In this document: positions 58,930 to 64,000 of the stretch, one piece after another
Layout: each line of letters begins with the position of its first letter
Numbering within the stretch: position 1 is the first letter of the stretch
Source of the DNA: Paguma larvata
Taxonomy: Eukaryota; Chordata; Mammalia; Carnivora; Viverridae
Direction: 5' to 3'
DNA length: 64,000 nucleotides
Assembly: GCA_030068075.1 (NCBI GenBank)
Contig: CM057825.1
Coordinates: forward strand, 125,696,739-125,760,738
Program-made: the position numbers and the translations under genes
Notes under the pieces: model-generated
Database searches by the model: none
Told to the model about the DNA's origin: nothing
What the model saw: only the letters and a program-made list of their open reading frames with translations

Positions 58930-59172
58930 ACTACCTTCCTGGGGCTCCGAGAGCCCCTCCCCCAATGCCTGGTCTCATCCCTTCCCGCCCCACCCTGGCC
59001 GCGCGCGGCGGGACCTTGCCCCCGGCCTGGCGATCCCGGAGCCGGAATCCCAGCCAAAACTGTCCGTCTCCGCCCCCTTCCAGGGCCCGGAGCGCGCCAG
59101 AGGAGGCCGTCCCGGGGCCGACGGACAAACCGCGGGGCGGACGGACGGACGGACAGGCACGGGCAGCGCGCG
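58930..59172 (+). promoter_or_regulatory. ABCC6: CpG-rich region upstream of ABCC6 start
   Basis: GC- and CpG-rich sequence rises just before the ABCC6 ATG and continues into intron 1. It contains a short GGAC tetranucleotide run at about 59138-59156. No TATA box is evident. This is the likely promoter and 5' UTR; the start site cannot be fixed from sequence. Confidence 0.55.
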
Positions 59173-59208
59173 ATGGCCGCGCCTGCAGAACCCTGCGTGG
59201 GACAGGGG
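59173..59208 (+). CDS. ABCC6: ABCC6 exon 1, coding part (residues 1-12)
   Basis: ATG GCC at 59173 encodes [12 protein letters not shown], differing from human [12 protein letters not shown] at one residue. The ATG context GCGCGATGG has G at +4. The donor is GGG|GTAAGT. Confidence 0.93.
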
Positions 59209-62200
59209 GTAAGTCCCCCACCCCCACCCCGCCTCCCGCCTCACTCTCCTTTTCCGGGCTTGGCAGCTCTCTCCGAGGGTGATCCCGGGGGGAGGGGAGA
59301 GACCCCCAAATTCCCAGGCAGACAAACAGCAGGAAAGGGCGAGCGCTGTGAGCCTGCCCCAGGAGACCCCAGCACCACTAAAGGGGCCTCCTGCCTTCCC
59401 ACCTGCCAGCCGGCATTGACCTCTGTTTGCATAAAGCTTCAGGACCCCCCACCTCCCTGGCTAGCTTCCTCTTTCACTCCCAGGCTCTTAGCAAAGGACT
59501 CTGGGAAAGACGTTCATGGGATGGGAGCAAGGGTCGCAGACTCGCAGGATTTCAGGGGCCCGGTGGGTAAGGCAGTAATAAAAGCTGATGTTAATTGAGG
59601 GCTTACTTTGTGCCCCACATCCTCCTATGTGCTTTACTGGTACCAACCTATCGAATTCAACTCTTAGAGGTAGATTCTCTTAACACCACTCCTCCCCTTT
59701 GCAGGGAAGGAAATGATCTCATGGTTCATGGGTTCAAGCCCCGGGCTCAGCAGTGACAGCATGAAGACTTCTTGGGATTCTTTCTCTCTCCCTCTCTCTC
59801 TGCCTCTCCCCTGCTCGTGTGTTCTGTCTCTGTCTCTCCGAATAAATAAACTTTAAAAAATGTAAAAGCTTTAAAAAATAAAAAAAGAATCGCAGGTCAA
59901 GACCCTCTGTAGAGCAAGCTTTGGGGTCAAACAGGCTTCATGGGAATGAGCTCTGCCACTTCCTGTATGTGTGGGCCTGAAGAAGGCTGTTCCACTTCTC
60001 AGCGCCTCAGTTTCCTGGTCTGTGAAATGGGAACAGTAACACCTACCTCTTAAAATATAAGGCTTAAGTGACAGTCTGCGCCCAGTATTATTCCTGGAAT
60101 GCTGGAATCCCAGACTCCAGAACCCACCTGCCGCGGTTCAAACCCCAGCACCACCACTTTCCACCTGGGTGACCGTCACCCAAGTTTTCTGGGCCTCAGC
60201 TTCCTCATATGCAAAATCAGGTAGGATAGTTGCCTCTCCTTCATAGGACTGATGTTAGCATTAAAGAGTTGAGAATTATAAGGTGCTCCAGAGAGCACTT
60301 GGCTCATTTCACGTCAATGTTAGGAGGCCAGAAGGTTGCCTTGCCCCCTAATCAGGTGAATTTGGGACCCCTGTATTGTATCATCACAAGGGTCACCCTG
60401 TTTTTCCCTCAGATCTGGAACTGGACAGAGCCTGACCCCATTGCTGCCCACCTACTGAACGCGTGCTTCCTGAAAACCGTAGGGATCTGGGTACCCCCGA
60501 TGTACCTCTGGGTCCTTGGCCCCATCTACCTCCTCTACATTCATCGCCATGGCAATGGCTACCTCCGGATGTCTCCGCTCTTCAAAGCCAAAATGGTAAC
60601 CACTGCCTCCGGGAGGCTGTAACCAGACAATGGTTGGGAGGCATGGGGAGCTGAGACCCCAAAGTGGACACCCCTCCTTTCAAGGAGCACCCAGGGTGGG
60701 GACAAGAAGGGGACCTGTTAATCATACAGGGCAATACTCCAGAGAGGCTACAGAGGTCAACTCTGTGGAACGAGAGCCCCCCAAACATTTCTGGGGATAA
60801 TAAAAACCCATGCATCTGCACACACACACATCCGGATGCTTCTACCTTCCGGTCGGTTTATGACTACCACAGCCTGGAACTCCCCGGAGTGTGCGATGGA
60901 CACCCCTGGGGTCCGCGAGGTGATTTTAGGATCACACGTGGGCGAACTTCTTAAAATTTTTCGACAGTTATGTGTTGATTTTTATGTTTCCGCACTGGCA
61001 GTTCTAAAGACCTGTTCTTAAAATTGTTATGTATTTATTTCAGTGTGTTACAAAAGTACACTTGGGCATTCCAAGTGTGAGCCTTTCTGCTCGTCCATCC
61101 CCTTCTCCAGACTTCTACAAGAACGTCCTTCCCAGGCATTGAGGAATCTACTCCCGAAATCATTGTTGCACTATATGCTAACTAACTTGGATATAAGTTC
61201 AAAGAAAAAGAAAGAAAAGAAAAGAAAGAAAAAGAACGTTCTTCCCATACCACCTTGTTAATTTCCGTCCTATTACCGAACTTTTCCTTAAAGGGCCAGA
61301 CAGTATATGTTAGAGGGTCCGTGTGGACTCCGTGCCAGCTGCTGTACCATTGCAGTGGAAAAGCAGCTGCCACCGACGGGAAATATAATAGGCATGACCG
61401 TGTCTCAATACCATTTTCCTGAAAGTCGCTGAAATTTAACTGTCATGTAATTTTCACATGTCATGATGTATTACACTTTTTTGAGTTTTGTTCCATGATC
61501 GAAAATGTCAAAACCGTCCTTAGCTCACCGGTGATACAAAACCAGGCAGCGTGTGAAAGCAGCCTGCCGGGAGTAGTTGGGGCCTTGCTTCGGACTGACG
61601 GAGGTGCTTGGAAAAGCTCGGCGATGCGCCCGGGCCTCGCCTCCTCTCCCTCCCGTGTCTGCCTTCTGCTTTCCCGCTTTCCCTCATTCAAAGGAGAGAC
61701 CGCCGCATCTTAGAGAAGGGTCTGGAAGAGACATTCCAGTCCCGACAGAGTTTCTCCTTGATTTAACAGTAGGCATCAGGGGCGCCTTGTTGCTCATGCT
61801 AGGTCTCTGTCTCAAAAATAAATAAACATTAAAAAAAAGTTTTTAAAAAGTAGAGGTCAAAAGGGTCTTGAAGAGAATGTAACTTTTTCAGCTGCTGAGT
61901 GAAGGTTGTTTCAGGGCGTTTCTTTTGTTCTATTTTTTTAATGTTTATTTTTGAGAGAGATAGGCCAAGTGTGAGCAGGGGAGGGGCTGAGAGAGAGAGG
62001 GAGACACAGAATCCGAAGCAGGCTCCGGGCTCCGAGCTGTCAGCGCAGAGCCCAATGCGGGGCTCGAACTCGCAAACTGTGAGATCCTGACCTGAGCCGA
62101 AGTAGTACCTTAACCGGCTGAGCCACGCGGGCGCCCCCATGCCGCTTCCTCACCCCTACAGCACCTCGCCTTCCCACTCTAGGCGCCCCCCCGCCCCGCC

Positions 62201-63094
62201 CCGCCCCCGCATCTTGGAGAACACTGGGCTGGCTCGGGCCCCTGTGGCCTATTATCTGCAAGGACACTTGCAGGTCGAGGTGAATCTGCAAGTAAGGATC
62301 TCCTTCCTGATTTTTCTCCGGCATCTTCCGCACCGACGCTGTTAAATTATGACATTGCGGGGCGGGGAGGCCTGGGTGCTCAGTCAGTTGAGCCTCTGAC
62401 TTCGGCTCAGGTCATGATCTCACGGTCTGTGAGTTCGAGCCCCGGGTCTGGTTCTGCGCTGACAGCTCAGAGCCCGGAGCCTGCTTCGGATTCTGTGTCT
62501 CCCTCTCTCTCTCTGCCCCTCCCCTGCTCGTGCTCTGTCTCTCTCTCTCAAAAATGAACATTAAAAAAAATTATGACGTGGGTACCTTGGCAGTGCCTCA
62601 TGCGGAGGCACTGTCCGGTTGGGCACGGGGTCCCTGTCCGGCTTGGCCCCGCCTCTCTGCGCACCGGCCTTCCCTAACCCGGCCTGGTCCCCAGGTGCTC
62701 GGGCTCGCGCTCATCGTCCTGTGCACGGCCGGCGTGTCCGTGGCTCTCTGGAGAGTCCAGCAGGGAACGCCCCAGGCCCCGGAGCTCCTCATCCATCCCA
62801 CCGTGTGGCTCACCACGATGGTAAGGACCGGCCAGGCTGGCAGCCGGCCCGGCTCCTGGCCGTGGCTCCTCCCGCCCTGGTGGAGGGTGGGGGGCAGAGC
62901 GGGGCTCCCTTCCGCCCTCCCCGCCCCTCCCCTCCTTCAGGGGCCCATCCCTCTCTCCTGTCCAGAGCTTCGCCATGTTCCTGGTCCACACGGAGAGGAA
63001 GAAGGGGGTTCGGGCTTCGGGGCTGCTCTTCGGATACTGGCTGCTCTGCTCTCTCTTGCCGGCGACCAGTGCCGCCCAGCTGGCCTCACGAGGG
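59173..63094 (+). CDS. ABCC6: ABCC6 (MRP6), exons 1-4 only, continues beyond window
   Basis: ABCC6 is an ABC transporter of liver and kidney plasma membranes. It drives ATP release and so raises plasma pyrophosphate; its loss causes pseudoxanthoma elasticum in humans. Exons 59173-59208, 60413-60595, 62695-62820 and 62966-63094 join in frame to residues 1-158, starting [12 protein letters not shown]. Exon ends after coding nt 36, 219, 345 and 474 match the human gene as I recall it. This covers only the N-terminal TMD0 membrane domain; the two ABC cassettes lie outside the window. Exon 5 is not recognisable before position 64000. Confidence 0.95.
59575..59705 (+). mobile_element. MIR SINE remnant in ABCC6 intron 1
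   Basis: TTGAGGGCTTACTTTGTGCC and a TATGTGCTTTACTGG segment fit MIR. Confidence 0.6.
59712..59886 (+). mobile_element. 5'-truncated feline SINE
   Basis: The body and tail lack the GGGGCGCC head. It lies in ABCC6 intron 1, inserted next to MIR sequence. Confidence 0.88.
59888..60310 (+). mobile_element. Two MIR SINE remnants in ABCC6 intron 1
   Basis: The first copy (to about 60085) has CTCAGTTTCCTGGTCTGTGA and AATGGGAACAGTAACACCTA. The second (from about 60100) has GGGCCTCAGCTTCCTCATAT. They end about 100 bp before exon 2. Confidence 0.7.
60413..60595 (+). CDS. ABCC6: ABCC6 exon 2 (residues 13-73)
   Basis: It begins IWNWTEPDP; the sequon NWT at residue 15 corresponds to the human N-terminal glycosylation site. 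The first TMD0 helix lies at about 36-55 ([20 protein letters not shown]), followed by [13 protein letters not shown]. The acceptor is TTTCCCTCAG|ATC and the donor ATG|GTAACC. Confidence 0.95.
61200..61238. repeat. A/G-rich AAAGA-type simple repeat
   Basis: It is a run of AAAGA and AAAG units in ABCC6 intron 2. Confidence 0.9.
61275..61500. mobile_element. hAT-type MER element remnant (tentative family)
   Basis: CTTAAAGGGCCAGACAGTAT opens it, as in the element at 29695. It lies in ABCC6 intron 2. Confidence 0.45.
61768..61848 (+). mobile_element. Feline SINE with large internal deletion
   Basis: The head GGGGCGCCTTGTTGCTCA joins directly to the GTCTCTGTCTCAAAAATAAA tail. It lies in ABCC6 intron 2. 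Confidence 0.85.
61931..62138 (-). mobile_element. Feline tRNA-Lys SINE
   Basis: It is an antisense full copy in ABCC6 intron 2. Its right end has mutated to GCCACGCGGGCGCCCC. Confidence 0.93.
62358..62567 (+). mobile_element. Feline tRNA-Lys SINE
   Basis: It lies in ABCC6 intron 2, 127 bp before exon 3. AAATTATGAC flanks both ends as the target duplication. Confidence 0.93.
62695..62820 (+). CDS. ABCC6: ABCC6 exon 3 (residues 74-115)
   Basis: It encodes [20 protein letters not shown], the second TMD0 helix, then [20 protein letters not shown] and TM. The acceptor is GTCCCCAG|GTG and the donor ATG|GTAAGG. It is 126 nt and in frame. Confidence 0.95.
62966..63094 (+). CDS. ABCC6: ABCC6 exon 4 (residues 116-158)
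   Basis: It encodes [20 protein letters not shown] then [20 protein letters not shown] and SRG. It contains the end of one TMD0 helix and the next. The acceptor is CTGTCCAG|AGC and the donor GGG|GTAAGT. It is 129 nt and in frame. Confidence 0.95.
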
Positions 63095-64000
63095 GTAAGT
63101 GGAGGCCCGGGGGAGCCGAGATGGCAGTTTCAGCCCTTGGGTCCCCCCTCATCCTTCCTCCTCCCCTTTCCACACATGCCTTACTGTCTACACAGAGACA
63201 CACACCACGGTTGCTTCAACTCCAGCGACACGCGGGCGCACTCCCTCCCGCAGGTGTACGCATCACCCCGTACGTTTTTCACGGACACACGACCCCGGGG
63301 TCTCACCCACTCATGTCGCACACTGCGCCCGCACAGCAGACACACACCTGTGTGCCCCCCGTTGCATGCGTCACACAGCGACCGCCTGAAACACAGCCAC
63401 ACCTGCCGCCACCCGGCGCGTCTGTGCCTTCAAGCTCCACACGACTCTGGCACACGCACGACACATTCCCACACCGCACACCCATCGCCCGTCCTCCCTC
63501 GCACCGCCGGTCACAGGAGCATTGTTGGTTCACAACGTCAGGAACTTCACCAATGACGTTCGAACGGGGCCCTAGAGGGGCGCCTGGGTGGCTCGGTCGG
63601 TTGAGCGTCCGACTTGAGCTCAGGTCATGATCTCGCAGTTTGTGGGTTTGAGCCCCGCTTCAGATCCTGTGCTGACAGCTCAGAGCCTGGAGCCTGCTTC
63701 CGATTCTCTGTCTCCCTCTTTCTCTGCCCCCCCCCACTCACACTCTGTCTCTCTTTCAAAACTAAACATTTAAAAACCTTTTTTAAGTGGCCCCGTACAC
63801 AGAGGGCAAGGAGAGATGAAAAGAGAAGCAAGGCACTCCGGATGGTAGTTGGCACAGTTAATTGGGAAGGGGACCTACAAGGCTCGTCCGGGGCGCTGCA
63901 GGGCGAGCAGATCTCCGCCCGGGCCGCCAGAGTCTTCGAAGCACATAGAGGCTTTCACAGGGTTCGGTGACGTCTACGTCCAGACGGTCTCCCCCACATG
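63095..64000. other. ABCC6 intron 4 (partial)
   Basis: It contains a C- and CA-rich stretch at 63160-63480 and one feline SINE. Exon 5 is not reached. The long open frame across 62530-63630 runs through exons and introns and is not a gene. Confidence 0.7.
63577..63785 (+). mobile_element. Feline tRNA-Lys SINE
   Basis: It is a full copy in ABCC6 intron 4, in the same orientation as the SINE at 62358 on the other side of exons 3-4. Confidence 0.94.

Noticed and set aside
56523..59172. One shared bidirectional promoter for NOMO and ABCC6
   Set aside because: The starts are 2.65 kb apart, each with its own GC-rich patch and AT-rich sequence between, so separate promoters are more likely.
62530..63630. 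366-codon open frame as a separate gene
   Set aside because: It runs through ABCC6 exons 3-4 and their introns and into a SINE. Splice sites and protein similarity support ABCC6 instead.
1..64000. Endogenous retrovirus or viral insertion
   Set aside because: I found no LTR pairs and no gag, pol or env-like frames; the only RT-like frame belongs to the L1.

Overview
This window is eukaryotic nuclear DNA from a cat-family (Felidae) mammal. The best species evidence is about thirty copies, in both orientations, of the tRNA-Lys-derived feliform SINE. Its head reads GGGGCGCCTGGGTGGCTCAG, followed by a CT-rich stretch and an AATAAA/A-rich tail. A carnivore-type L1 3' end is also present. The genes are split by GT-AG introns and there are no prokaryotic features. 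High intron GC and CpG-rich old repeats suggest a GC-rich, possibly near-telomeric, chromosome segment.

Two genes lie head to head. Positions 532-56522 on the minus strand carry a complete NOMO gene (nodal modulator, an ER membrane protein of the BOS complex in the multipass translocon). I could place all 31 coding exons with GT-AG borders. They join without a stop or frameshift into 3669 nt, or 1222 codons, the same length I recall for human NOMO1. A 3' UTR with an AATAAA signal fills the left edge. From 59173 on the plus strand, the first four exons of ABCC6 (MRP6) encode residues 1-158, with exon ends after coding nt 36, 219, 345 and 474, as I recall for human ABCC6. The gene continues past the right edge. 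The two start codons are 2.65 kb apart, each in its own GC/CpG-rich patch, with an AT-rich block between them.

Almost everything else is intronic or intergenic repeat: feline SINEs (many with clear target-site duplications), one degenerate L1 in NOMO intron 30, fragments of older L1, L2, MIR and hAT-type elements, and simple repeats. The most striking local structure is a 17-copy, 59-60 bp minisatellite at 52699-53703 in NOMO intron 2. It stops only 24 nt short of the exon 2 splice donor.

I saw no CRISPR array, operon, endogenous retrovirus or functional tRNA. The biology worth pursuing is the splice-site-adjacent minisatellite, SINE pairs placed tightly around exons (NOMO exons 3, 7 and 19-20; ABCC6 exons 3-4), and the apparently unduplicated NOMO-ABCC6 arrangement. 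NOMO and ABCC6 share no pathway that I know of; their adjacency matches the human NOMO3-ABCC6 arrangement.
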